Assembly (NCBI GenBank): GCA_943324545.2
Contig: CALPMA020000002.1
Span: 1-47,454, forward strand
Source of the DNA: Chitinophaga pinensis
GTDB lineage: Bacteria > Bacteroidota > Bacteroidia > Flavobacteriales > Flavobacteriaceae
Direction: 5' to 3'
Length of the DNA: 47,454 nucleotides
In this document: one piece after another, positions 8,569-16,480 of the stretch
How the letters are laid out: each line of letters starts with the position of its first letter
How positions within the stretch are numbered: the first letter of the stretch is position 1
Program-made: the position numbers and the translations under genes
Notes under the pieces: generated by a model
Databases searched by the model: none
The model's input: the letters and a program-made list of their open reading frames with translations, nothing else
What the model was told of the DNA's origin: nothing

Positions 8569-8669
8569 AAATTAATCCATTTTATAGTAATAAATTTGAA
8601 AAATCAAATTAAATTTTTCAATTTTTTAAATACTTTAATAACCCACGATTCAAATTAAATTAAAAGATA

Positions 8670-9023
8670 ATGAAAGTTGATTTATTTCAAACTATTATAG
8701 CCATAGCAATAGGTGCATTAATATCTTATGGCTTTTCTATTTTTAATGAAAATTACAACAATATGATTTTTGGTTTAGGAAATTTTGTTATTTTTTCTAC
8801 TTCCCTGATATTTTTACTTGGAACTAATTTCGAATTTACTAACTCAGGTACAAAGGTTAGAGTTGTATCAGGAGTTTTCTTCTTACTAGCAATGATTAGT
8901 AGTTTATTATTTACATTTATTAATTTTACTGTTCTAAGTTTAGTAATTACAAATGCTATTATTTTTCTTGTTTATATTTTAGTTATGTACTCACTATTTA
9001 CAAAGAAAAATAGCCCTCTTTAG
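8670..9023 (+). CDS. Small hypothetical integral membrane protein
   Basis: A 117-residue protein consisting of four hydrophobic segments, roughly 6-25, 32-52, 64-84 and 88-111, joined by short loops; the second loop is NFEFTNSGTKVRVV. The C-terminus ends in the basic FTKKNSPL. I recognise no family. It faces away from the HTH-like protein across a 125-base gap and is closed by a strong hairpin at 9050-9079. The ATG at 8670 is the only sensible start. A functional tie with the divergent gene is possible from position alone. That it is a real gene is supported by its clean topology and its terminator. Confidence 0.7.
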   Translation: MKVDLFQTIIAIAIGALISYGFSIFNENYNNMIFGLGNFVIFSTSLIFLLGTNFEFTNSGTKVRVVSGVFFLLAMISSLLFTFINFTVLSLVITNAIIFLVYILVMYSLFTKKNSPL

Positions 9024-9049
9024 CTCATATTTCCCTCAACTTGCATCAC

Positions 9050-9079
9050 AAAAAAAACCTCGCTTTGCGAGGTTTTTTT
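9050..9079. terminator. Bidirectional terminator between convergent genes
   Basis: A-run plus ACCTCGC (ending 9063), loop TTT, then GCGAGGT plus T-run (9067-9079). The stem is perfect and flanked by A8 and T7, so it can act for the 117-residue gene on the plus strand and the DUF349 gene on the minus strand. Confidence 0.85.
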
Positions 9080-9097
9080 ATGTTTACAATATGAAGT

Positions 9098-11083
9098 TTA
9101 CTCAATATTTATACTTCTAATTTGTTTTAGCTTTTCTTTCCAAACATCAAGAGTTTCTTTTTGAGCAGCTATATTTTTTCTAACTTCCAACACGATTGAA
9201 TTTTCTTTCTTTGCATTTTTGGTGTTAGCGAAAAACTGAATGTTATTCTCTAATTGAAAGATTTCATTTTGAACTTCATCAATTTTACGCATGATGAAAA
9301 TCTTTTCATTTTCTAATTTTCGAGTATCATTAGATTCGGATAAATTTCCAACCCTATTAGAGAATCGAACCATTTCTGTTTCCTTTTTGCTTAAGCTTAA
9401 TTTTTCAAATAAAGCATCCAATATTTTATTGAACTTTCCTTCTATATGGCGTCTTGCAAAAGGAACTTTCCCTAAACCTTTCCAGTTTTCAATGTGGAAT
9501 TTAATAGCATCTAAATCGGCTTTATGTTCCCCTATTAATTGGAATTCTCTTAACTGTTCTAAATAAGCTTTCTTTTTCTCAAACGATTCTATTTCTTCAG
9601 AATTGGCTTCATTTTTCTGTGTTTTTAAAACTTCAAAATAATGATTACAAGCTGTTTTAAACTCAGCCCAAATAGAATCTGAAAATTTTCTTGGAACATG
9701 TCCAACCAATTTCCATTCTTCTTGAATTTGCTTCATTAATGGAGTTGTAGTTGCAAAATCTTCACTCGATTGAAGTGCTTTTGCCCTGGCTACCAACTCT
9801 ATTTTCTTATTCAAATTATCCTGCTGCTCTTTTTTAATATCTTTATAAAAGGAATTTTTAAAAGTATTAAAATTTCGAACGGCAGATTTAAAATTGGTCC
9901 AAGTACTTTCGTTAACTTCTGCAGGAACCTTTCCGGTTGCAAAAAATGCGGCTCTTAGCACTTCAACTTTATCTATTTGAGATTGCCATTGACTATGAGC
10001 ATTTACTTTTTCAGTTGCTAATACTTCAATTTGAGCAATGATTTCTATTTTTCGTTCTAAATTTTCTTTCTCCGTTCCTCGTTGCGCTTCAAATAATAAT
10101 TCCCTTTTATCATGCATTTGTTTCGTTAACTCACTAAATCGGATCCAAATTTCTTCACGATGTTCTCTGGAAACAGGGCCAATATCTTCTTTCCAAATTT
10201 TGTGTAAATCTTGTAATTCTCGGAATGCTTTATTTACATCAGTTTCACTTACTAAAATTTCTACTCGTGATATTATTTTTAGTTTTTGGTCTAAATTATG
10301 CTTGAAATCAAGATCTCTCGCTTCACGATCCAAGTGTAAATAATCATAGAAATTTTCAACGTGGAAATGATAATTATTCCAAACATGGTTGTATTTGTCT
10401 TTTGGAATAGCACCTGCATTCTTCCATCGCTCTCTTAATTCGTTAAAATGTTTTAAGGTGTCCTTTATATTTTCTTGAGGATTAATTAGCTCTTTTAATT
10501 CTTCAACAATTGCTAATCGAACCTCTAGATTACTTTTTAAATTATTTTGTAAATTTTTAAAATGGGCATTCTTTTTATCTCGATAAGTAGAATACAATTG
10601 ATCGAATTTAGATTTTAAAGGAAAATGATAATGAAATTCTTCTTTTGAATCTGGGTTTTCAGCTGTAAACTCTTCTTTTTTCTCATCTAAAAAATGATTA
10701 TATTTTGATAAAAAAGAATTTTTGATTTCTTCAACCTGGTCTTTAACAGACATTATTTTCTCAATTGCGCTAAGTTTTTCCAATTCAGCAATCAATTCCT
10801 CCATCGACAACGATTCGTAATCCAACATTGGAATTTCATGTCGCTCTTTTAGCGTTTCATCTTCGTTTTCAGCGGCATTCTCATTTTCAATAGCTGCAAT
10901 TGCATCACTTGTTTCAGTAGTAACTTCTTCAGCAATTTCATTTTCTATTTCAGAAATAGTTTCCGTTGGTACTACTTCAACTTCCTCAGCTTCTATTTGA
11001 ACCACTTCTTGCGATTCGTTTTCTACATTTCCATCTGTCTCGTTTTGTTGAACTGACAGGTTATCATTCTTTTCTTCTAACAT
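9098..11083 (-). CDS. DUF349 repeat protein
   Basis: A 661-residue cytoplasmic protein. The first ~85 residues are acidic and low-complexity (many Glu, Val, Thr), probably disordered. From about 115 to 600 it holds several DUF349 units, helical repeats recognised by the pattern 'LxxRWKNAGxIPKDxYNxVWNxYHxxxENFY': for example WKNAGAIPKDKYNHVW, WKEDIGPVSREHREEIW, ATGKVPAEVNESTWTNF and WKLVGHVPRKFSDSIWAEF. The last 60 residues are a coiled coil. Proteins of this kind are widespread in Bacteroidota; the role is unknown, though DUF349 proteins elsewhere are linked to growth control. A TTTG-N20-TATCTTTC promoter lies upstream and the shared terminator downstream, so it is monocistronic. Confidence 0.88.
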   Translation of the reverse strand: MLEEKNDNLSVQQNETDGNVENESQEVVQIEAEEVEVVPTETISEIENEIAEEVTTETSDAIAAIENENAAENEDETLKERHEIPMLDYESLSMEELIAELEKLSAIEKIMSVKDQVEEIKNSFLSKYNHFLDEKKEEFTAENPDSKEEFHYHFPLKSKFDQLYSTYRDKKNAHFKNLQNNLKSNLEVRLAIVEELKELINPQENIKDTLKHFNELRERWKNAGAIPKDKYNHVWNNYHFHVENFYDYLHLDREARDLDFKHNLDQKLKIISRVEILVSETDVNKAFRELQDLHKIWKEDIGPVSREHREEIWIRFSELTKQMHDKRELLFEAQRGTEKENLERKIEIIAQIEVLATEKVNAHSQWQSQIDKVEVLRAAFFATGKVPAEVNESTWTNFKSAVRNFNTFKNSFYKDIKKEQQDNLNKKIELVARAKALQSSEDFATTTPLMKQIQEEWKLVGHVPRKFSDSIWAEFKTACNHYFEVLKTQKNEANSEEIESFEKKKAYLEQLREFQLIGEHKADLDAIKFHIENWKGLGKVPFARRHIEGKFNKILDALFEKLSLSKKETEMVRFSNRVGNLSESNDTRKLENEKIFIMRKIDEVQNEIFQLENNIQFFANTKNAKKENSIVLEVRKNIAAQKETLDVWKEKLKQIRSINIE

Positions 11084-11119
11084 TTTTAAAATGTTTAAGG
11101 TTCATATTATTTAAAGCTC

Positions 11120-11151
11120 GAAAGATAGCAAAAGACCAATCAAAATTCAAA
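11120..11151 (-). promoter_or_regulatory. Promoter of the DUF349 gene
   Basis: On the minus strand TTTG (11148-11151) and TATCTTTC (11120-11127) are separated by 20 bases, the normal Bacteroidota -33/-7 spacing; the -7 box has one mismatch to TAnnTTTG. It ends 36 bases before the ATG at 11083. Confidence 0.6.
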
Positions 11152-11221
11152 GATTTTTTGACATTTAAACTTTTTTTTATTTTAACTAGTAGATTATTTT
11201 GAAAGTTTCTATTTTCTGGAA

Positions 11222-11962
11222 TTATTTACTCCAAATTTCCCAAGATTTTTCCGCTTGTAGCGCTAACATTTCCATTCCATTTTTTATAGTTGACCCTTGT
11301 TCCTTTGCTTTTTTTAAAAACATCGTTTCAGCAGGATTGTAGATTAAATCAAAGGCGATATGGTTCTTGGTGAAATATTCATAAGGGATATCTAGGCACG
11401 AATCGATGTTTGGGGAAGTACCAACAGGTGTGCAGTTTACTATTATTTGGAATTCCTTAAAGGTATTTTTATTTAATTGGTTGTAACCAATAGTATTTAT
11501 ATCAGCATTTCGAGAAACATATAAAAACGGAATTCCCAATTGTTTTAAGGCATAAGCAACAGCTTTAGACGCGCCGCCTGTTCCTAGAATGAGTGCTTTT
11601 TTATGATTGGTATTCAATATGGGTTCTAAAGATTTTTTGAATCCAAAATGATCGGTATTATAACCTTTTAACTTCCCTGATTTTGTAATTTTAATTGTAT
11701 TTACAGCCCCAATTTCTGCAGCTTTCTTTGATAATTTATCTAGATACGGAATGATAGCTTCTTTATAAGGAATCGTAACATTGAGTCCGGAAAGTATTCG
11801 ATTTTTTTTAATGAATTCAGGGAATTCTTCAATTTTTTGAAAATCTAAATTTTCATAGGAATAGTCAACTAAATTTAGCTTTTGAAATTTTTCACCAAAA
11901 TAATCTCTCGAAAAAGAATAACTGATATTTTTCCCAACTAATCCAAATTGGTGTTTAGCCAT
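11222..11962 (-). CDS. aroE: Shikimate dehydrogenase
   Basis: NADPH-dependent reduction of 3-dehydroshikimate to shikimate in aromatic amino acid synthesis, cytoplasmic. In 246 residues the substrate domain shows SYSFSRDYF (14-22), GLNVTIPYKEAI (59-70, catalytic K67) and GAVNTI (85-90); D104 in YNTDHFGF is the second catalytic residue. The nucleotide-binding loop is ILGTGGASKAVAYAL (125-139), and NGMEMLALQAEKSWEIW near the end is typical. It is slightly shorter than the E. coli enzyme, as is usual in Flavobacteriaceae. It starts 7 bases after the TPR gene stop and is probably co-transcribed with it. Confidence 0.97.
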   Translation of the reverse strand: MAKHQFGLVGKNISYSFSRDYFGEKFQKLNLVDYSYENLDFQKIEEFPEFIKKNRILSGLNVTIPYKEAIIPYLDKLSKKAAEIGAVNTIKITKSGKLKGYNTDHFGFKKSLEPILNTNHKKALILGTGGASKAVAYALKQLGIPFLYVSRNADINTIGYNQLNKNTFKEFQIIVNCTPVGTSPNIDSCLDIPYEYFTKNHIAFDLIYNPAETMFLKKAKEQGSTIKNGMEMLALQAEKSWEIWSK

Positions 11963-11969
11963 TCATTAA

Positions 11970-13364
11970 TTATTTTGAACATTTACTGATTGCGTTTTGA
12001 ACTATTTTACGGACCCAAACCACAGGAAATAATTCTTCAAGGATGGTTTTATTACTGTAACTCAAACGAAGTCCGTTGCTTAAATGAAATTTTGCTTTGG
12101 AATCATCATGAATCATAAAATACAATCCAGCCAATCGGTATTCCACTTCGTATTCCTCTGGGAAATATTCTGAGGCTTGCAATAAAGTGTGAATTGCGCT
12201 CTCAAATTCCCCTAAATATTGAAGAATATCAACCCAAAATAACCAAGTGTCTAATTGGTAATCACCAAATTCAACCGCTTTTCTATAACCAAATTCAGCT
12301 TCTTCAAATAAATTCAGTTCTTTATTGATTGCAGCAAAACGCTTCCAATAAAAACGATTTTGGTTATCAATATTCAACGCTTTATTTACAAAATATAGTG
12401 CTTTTTCGAATTTCTTTTGTCGAACATAAAAATCAGTAATAGCAATCCAGCCCTTGTCTAATAAAGGATCTTCGTGAACTGTTTTATTGAAATATTTTAT
12501 TGCTAGCGCTTTTTTTCCTAATTTCTCATAACATTTACCCATTCTAAGTAATGCATAAGAAGTTGCTTCGTCTAATTCGATTGTTCGATTGTAACTTTCA
12601 ATGGCTTCTTCATACATTTTCAGTCTTTCATAAGCTTTTGCTTTTTCCATGTAAGCTCCCAGGAATTCATCGTCGATTAAAGTAGCATATTCAAAAGCGC
12701 GAAGTGCTGCTTCGTATTTTTTTAAACCATAATTTAATCTTCCAATTTGATGCCAAGCAATTTCACTGTAAGGATTTTTATCTGTGTATTTGGTTAAATA
12801 TTCAATTGCTTCTTCGTTTTTATCTAAAAATTCAAAGCAATATACTACATTATATAAAGCAGCTTGATCTTCGGTATCTTCCTCTAAACATCTGATGAAA
12901 TTTTCTTTGGCTAATTCTAATTTATCCATGAAAAGGTATTCCATTCCAATTAAATTATATACATCAGCATAATCATCGGTATATTTGAGAGCAATTTGAA
13001 GTAATTCAACGGCTTTTTCGTGATTGTCTCTTTTTGAAAAAATATTTGCTTTTTGGATATATATTTCTTCGTTGTTAGGTTCAATTGCATACAACTCGTT
13101 AAGCAACTTTTCAGCGTGATCTAGTTTATCTTCAAAAATTAGCATTTCGACTTGGACCAATTTTAATCCAGTAGATCTTGGGTGTTGTTCTAGCGCTAAT
13201 TTCAGGGCTTTTTTTGCCAAAGCTGGCTTGCCCATATCCAGGTAGTGAAGAACAATTTCTTCAAATTCTTCTGAATCAAAGAAGAGCACTTTGTTGGTTT
13301 TCAACATCGACTCAAACTTAGATAAGGATAATTTGTACTCGTCTTCTTCGTCGCTAATATGCAT
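11970..13364 (-). CDS. Tetratricopeptide repeat protein
   Basis: A 464-residue protein built almost entirely of TPR units: repeated 34-residue helix pairs such as AEKLLNELYAIEPNNEEIYI, AVELLQIALKYTDDYADVYN, KENFIRCLEEDTEDQAALYN and ESYNRTIELDEATSYALLRM, about ten in all. No signal peptide or transmembrane helix, so it is a cytoplasmic scaffold or adaptor with no evident enzyme activity. The N-terminal 30 residues are acidic. A near-consensus TACCTTTA box (13391-13398) lies 26 bases before the ATG. It is followed after 7 bases by aroE, an arrangement I believe recurs in Flavobacteriaceae. Partner and role are unknown. Confidence 0.88.
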   Translation of the reverse strand: MHISDEEDEYKLSLSKFESMLKTNKVLFFDSEEFEEIVLHYLDMGKPALAKKALKLALEQHPRSTGLKLVQVEMLIFEDKLDHAEKLLNELYAIEPNNEEIYIQKANIFSKRDNHEKAVELLQIALKYTDDYADVYNLIGMEYLFMDKLELAKENFIRCLEEDTEDQAALYNVVYCFEFLDKNEEAIEYLTKYTDKNPYSEIAWHQIGRLNYGLKKYEAALRAFEYATLIDDEFLGAYMEKAKAYERLKMYEEAIESYNRTIELDEATSYALLRMGKCYEKLGKKALAIKYFNKTVHEDPLLDKGWIAITDFYVRQKKFEKALYFVNKALNIDNQNRFYWKRFAAINKELNLFEEAEFGYRKAVEFGDYQLDTWLFWVDILQYLGEFESAIHTLLQASEYFPEEYEVEYRLAGLYFMIHDDSKAKFHLSNGLRLSYSNKTILEELFPVVWVRKIVQNAISKCSK

Positions 13365-13390
13365 GCTATTTTGTTTAATTTATCCTTAAA

Positions 13391-13398
13391 TAAAGGTA
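13391..13398 (-). promoter_or_regulatory. Possible -7 box of the TPR-aroE operon
   Basis: TACCTTTA on the minus strand, one mismatch from TAnnTTTG, 26 bases before the ATG at 13364. No -33 TTG was found at good spacing. Confidence 0.35.
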
Positions 13399-13485
13399 GG
13401 AATATAATTCTATTGTAGGAATTCGAGTCTTTTTTTTGTGAACAATTTAATTAACAAAAAACAATCGAAAATAACGAATTATTTT

Positions 13486-13570
13486 AGCCCTGATAGAGAG
13501 GAAAATCCCTTAATATTGCTCAGAATGAAGCAATATTTACGATTTTAATTATAGCAGGAATAGTTATATA
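13486..13570 (+). ncRNA. Candidate structured RNA, Flavo-1-like
   Basis: The 210-base gap between the aminotransferase and TPR genes holds three nested helices on the plus strand. The outer one pairs CCTG (13489-13492) with CAGG (13555-13558). The middle one pairs AAAATC (13502-13507) with GATTTT (13541-13546). The inner one pairs AATATTGC (13512-13519) with GCAATATT (13530-13537). The flanks AGCCCTGATAG and ATAGCAGGAATAG match my memory of a short RNA element scattered through Flavobacteriaceae genomes, probably the Flavo-1 motif in Rfam. A TATTTTAG sequence (13480-13487) overlaps the 5' edge and could be its -7 box. Ends are approximate. The helices are seen directly; the family name is from memory. 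Confidence 0.6.
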
Positions 13571-13574
13571 AAAC

Positions 13575-14762
13575 TTAGATTTCTTTTAAGATCTCGTCCA
13601 TAACTTGAAGAATTATTTCGCAGCCTTCTTCAATTTCAATTTCTGAAATGGTTAACGGTGGAGTGATTCTGATAGCGCAACCTTCAAATAATAACCAGAA
13701 TAAAATAAGTCCTTTTTCTTGGCATTTTAGGATTACTTTGTTGGTGATATCTGAGTTTTCTGTTATTGCGGCTAACATTAATCCTTCGCCGCGAACTTCT
13801 TTTATTAAGGGGTGAATTAAGAGTTTTCGGAACAATTTTTCTTTTTGAATTGCATCCGACATCAAGTTGCTTTGAGTTAATTCTTGCAATGTTGCGAGAC
13901 ATGCTGCAGCAATTACCGGGTGTCCTCCAAAAGTAGTTATGTGCCCTAATTTAGGGTTGCTACTTAATAAATCCATGTGTTCTTCAGATGCTGTGAATCC
14001 ACCTACTGGCATTCCGCTTCCCATTCCTTTTCCCATTATTACAATATCGGGTACGACATCGTAGTTTTGAAAACCGAATAATTTCCCTGTTCTACCAAAA
14101 CCCGGTTGTATTTCGTCGAGAATCATGATGGCACCCACTTCAGTGCAACGAGCACGTACTTTTTTTAGAAATCCGTTAAATGGCTTTATAAATCCAGCTC
14201 CGCCTTGAATAGTTTCCAATATTATTCCAGCTGTTTTTGTGGTTATTTTCTCTAAATCATCTTCGTTATTGAAAGTGATAAAATTGACATCGGGAACTAA
14301 TGGACGAAAAACCTGTTTGCGTTCTTCAAAACCCATCACACTCAGCGAACCCATTGTATTTCCATGATAGGCATTGTGGCATGATATTAATTGGCTTCGG
14401 CCTGTAATGCGTCGAGCTAATTTTAATGCTCCTTCTGTGGCTTCGGTTCCCGAATTAACCAAATAGGTTTTCTTTAATGGAAAGGGAAGGTGATCGGCTA
14501 ATAATTTGCAATATTCTACTGCTGGACTCTGAGAATATTCACCGTAAACCATAACGTGCGAATATTTATCTAACTGATTTTTGATAGCATTATTAACTCT
14601 TGGATGTTGATGCCCTAGTGTGCAAGCAGAAACTCCAGCTACAAAATCTAGATATTTTTTATTTTTGGTATCAAAAATATAAGACCCAATGGCGTGCGAA
14701 ACTTCCATACCAAGTGGGTAGGGAGAAGTTTGGGCTTGGTATTTCAGAAAATTTTTGTTCAA
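13575..14762 (-). CDS. Class III PLP-dependent aminotransferase (acetylornithine/ornithine aminotransferase-like)
   Basis: A 395-residue fold-type I enzyme that moves an amino group from an omega-amino donor to 2-oxoglutarate. Motifs: TLGHQHPRV (48-56), the cofactor phosphate loop LVNSGTEATEGALKLARR (101-118), ILDEIQPGFGRTGKLFGF (214-231, with the ring-contacting Asp) and the Schiff-base lysine in IMGKGMGSGMPVGG (K245). In Flavobacteriaceae this orthologue is usually only called an 'aspartate aminotransferase family protein'; no arg or other specificity genes are nearby, so the substrate cannot be fixed. It starts 9 bases after the OstA-like gene and is probably in the same transcript. Confidence 0.9.
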   Translation of the reverse strand: MNKNFLKYQAQTSPYPLGMEVSHAIGSYIFDTKNKKYLDFVAGVSACTLGHQHPRVNNAIKNQLDKYSHVMVYGEYSQSPAVEYCKLLADHLPFPLKKTYLVNSGTEATEGALKLARRITGRSQLISCHNAYHGNTMGSLSVMGFEERKQVFRPLVPDVNFITFNNEDDLEKITTKTAGIILETIQGGAGFIKPFNGFLKKVRARCTEVGAIMILDEIQPGFGRTGKLFGFQNYDVVPDIVIMGKGMGSGMPVGGFTASEEHMDLLSSNPKLGHITTFGGHPVIAAACLATLQELTQSNLMSDAIQKEKLFRKLLIHPLIKEVRGEGLMLAAITENSDITNKVILKCQEKGLILFWLLFEGCAIRITPPLTISEIEIEEGCEIILQVMDEILKEI

Positions 14763-14771
14763 CTTATTTTT

Positions 14772-16442
14772 TTAATTGTCTTTGTATTCTAGAGTTTCTT
14801 TTCGAACTTTCATCGGAACATCCGCTTTTGCTTTTAAAGCTTTACTTTCTTTGATAATTTTATCGTTCATTTCATTTTCTTCTTTCGTAAATAAATCGTC
14901 AATGGATTTTATTCGTTCGTCTCCACGCCATGTAAATCCTCTCAATTTTCTAGCGTTTTCTGGCAGTTCTTTTTCAGGATAAATTTCGCTATCAGGTTTT
15001 TCAAAAAGAGTCAAATCATCGATTTTGTTTTTATCGAGTTTTAGATTTATTTTGCTGCATACACTTTTATTAATCCCAATAAGTTCTTGTTTGTCATTTC
15101 GCATGTAATAAATGACTTCAGTATTTTTAATAATGTCAACGTTATCAAGGTTTTTATCTTTGAATTTACCATATAGATTTTGTCCCTTCACCTGATTAAA
15201 TCCACTTCCAAGAGTATCTTTGGAGACTATAAATGCGTTATTTAATACTTTGAGAGAATCTAATTGTTGGGTCTCATTATTACCAATTAAGTGCATAATA
15301 TCTCCGGTCATTTGGTTTTCAAAATTCCAAAGAATTGGTCTTCCAATGAGTTTTGTTAGTTCTTTTTTCTGATCTGAATGAATGGAATCACATTTACCGC
15401 TTAAATTCAATTTGTAGAATTTTGCATCCTTAAAACCACGAATTATTCTATTATTTTCTTTACCGGTAATCATTAATTTTTGAGCATGAATATAAACAGA
15501 ATCTTTTTCGATTAAGCTAATCGCCAATGCTCTTTTGGTAACATAAACAGAGTCTTTAAACTTGTAAATTTCAGCGTAATGTCCTTTTACAATTATTTTA
15601 TTAACAGTATCGGTGATTTTCACATTATTGGTTGCTGATGCAAATCCTCTTTTCTTATTATAAAATAAGCTATCGCCTTCTATCAAACGATTGTTGTATT
15701 CTATTTTAGAATTTCGTTGCAATCGCGCAATGTCTTTTTTGGTATCGTAAAATCCATTTTCAGTATAGATTTTATTGTCATTTCCATCAATTGTTGACGG
15801 TCCTAACAAATACGAATGACCCGAATTCGTGTAATAATCTAAGTGGTTTGATTTGATTAAATTTTCAGGTGTTTTAATTATAACAGCTGTTAAAAATTGA
15901 TATTTTTTTTGAGCAACAAAATACTTTCCAGACTTGCTTTTTAGCGTATTTCCTTTATTTTTAATTACCCCACCAGTTGAATAAAATGCTTCTTGATTAT
16001 TTCTATTAAAGTTCAATGTATCAGTTACCAAAGACATATCTGGCGATCTCAAAACTACTTCTCCAGTTGCATACGCTTGTTTGATATTCCCATTGTATTC
16101 GGCATATTTACTGGACATTGTTAGAGAATCACCTTGAATAATCTGAACATTTCCAAAGGCTTTGATGTAGTTTTCTTTTTGGAACCAATAGGCTTTATTG
16201 CAAGTTAATATCGCCCCATCATGATTTACGCGAACGTTACCCGTTAATAGCGCAGCATCAGGAATTTCAATTTGGTTGATATCTGCAAAATCGGAATGTT
16301 CGATGATAATTTTCTTTGGAGTTTGAGCCATTATTGTATTCAAACAAAATAGTAAGATGCAGATATAAATAAGAAATAAGTACTTTTTCAAAGGTATAAT
16401 TTTTTTGCCAAATTTAAGAAAAAGGAAACAATGCTGCTTCAA
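14772..16442 (-). CDS. OstA/LptA-like exported protein
   Basis: A 556-residue protein with an N-terminal signal sequence (hydrophobic core LFLIYICILLFCLN, cleavage expected near MAQ|TP, residues 38-41). The first third resembles the OstA/LptA beta-jellyroll: DAALLTGNVRVNHDGAILTC, AYWFQKENYIKAFGNVQI and SSKYAEYNGNIKQAYATGEV, repeats that bind the lipid A of lipopolysaccharide during transport to the outer membrane. Similar segments continue to about residue 430 (for example ASATNNVKITDTVNKI). The C-terminus is charged. Start is uncertain: ATG at 16442 gives a long basic n-region, while a TTG at 16391 (MKKYLFLI-like) gives a canonical signal peptide but overlaps a TACCTTTG sequence. Probably in the nhaA-OstA-aminotransferase run. 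Confidence 0.85.
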   Translation of the reverse strand: MKQHCFLFLKFGKKIIPLKKYLFLIYICILLFCLNTIMAQTPKKIIIEHSDFADINQIEIPDAALLTGNVRVNHDGAILTCNKAYWFQKENYIKAFGNVQIIQGDSLTMSSKYAEYNGNIKQAYATGEVVLRSPDMSLVTDTLNFNRNNQEAFYSTGGVIKNKGNTLKSKSGKYFVAQKKYQFLTAVIIKTPENLIKSNHLDYYTNSGHSYLLGPSTIDGNDNKIYTENGFYDTKKDIARLQRNSKIEYNNRLIEGDSLFYNKKRGFASATNNVKITDTVNKIIVKGHYAEIYKFKDSVYVTKRALAISLIEKDSVYIHAQKLMITGKENNRIIRGFKDAKFYKLNLSGKCDSIHSDQKKELTKLIGRPILWNFENQMTGDIMHLIGNNETQQLDSLKVLNNAFIVSKDTLGSGFNQVKGQNLYGKFKDKNLDNVDIIKNTEVIYYMRNDKQELIGINKSVCSKINLKLDKNKIDDLTLFEKPDSEIYPEKELPENARKLRGFTWRGDERIKSIDDLFTKEENEMNDKIIKESKALKAKADVPMKVRKETLEYKDN

Positions 16443-16480
16443 ATTAAGATATATTTATTAATTGCTTTCACCGAATTTGA

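Noticed and set aside
8551..8658. 35-codon ORF upstream of the small membrane protein gene
   Set aside because: It lies in an AT-rich divergent promoter region, has no signal or coupling feature, and about one in twenty random frames would be this long.
10966..11202. Plus-strand ORF opposite the DUF349 gene start
   Set aside because: It is the antisense image of the acidic, low-complexity N-terminus and its promoter; no recognisable protein features.
13684..13902. Minus-strand ORF inside the class III aminotransferase in another frame
   Set aside because: Arg/Lys/Asn-rich composition typical of an out-of-frame shadow of a conserved enzyme.
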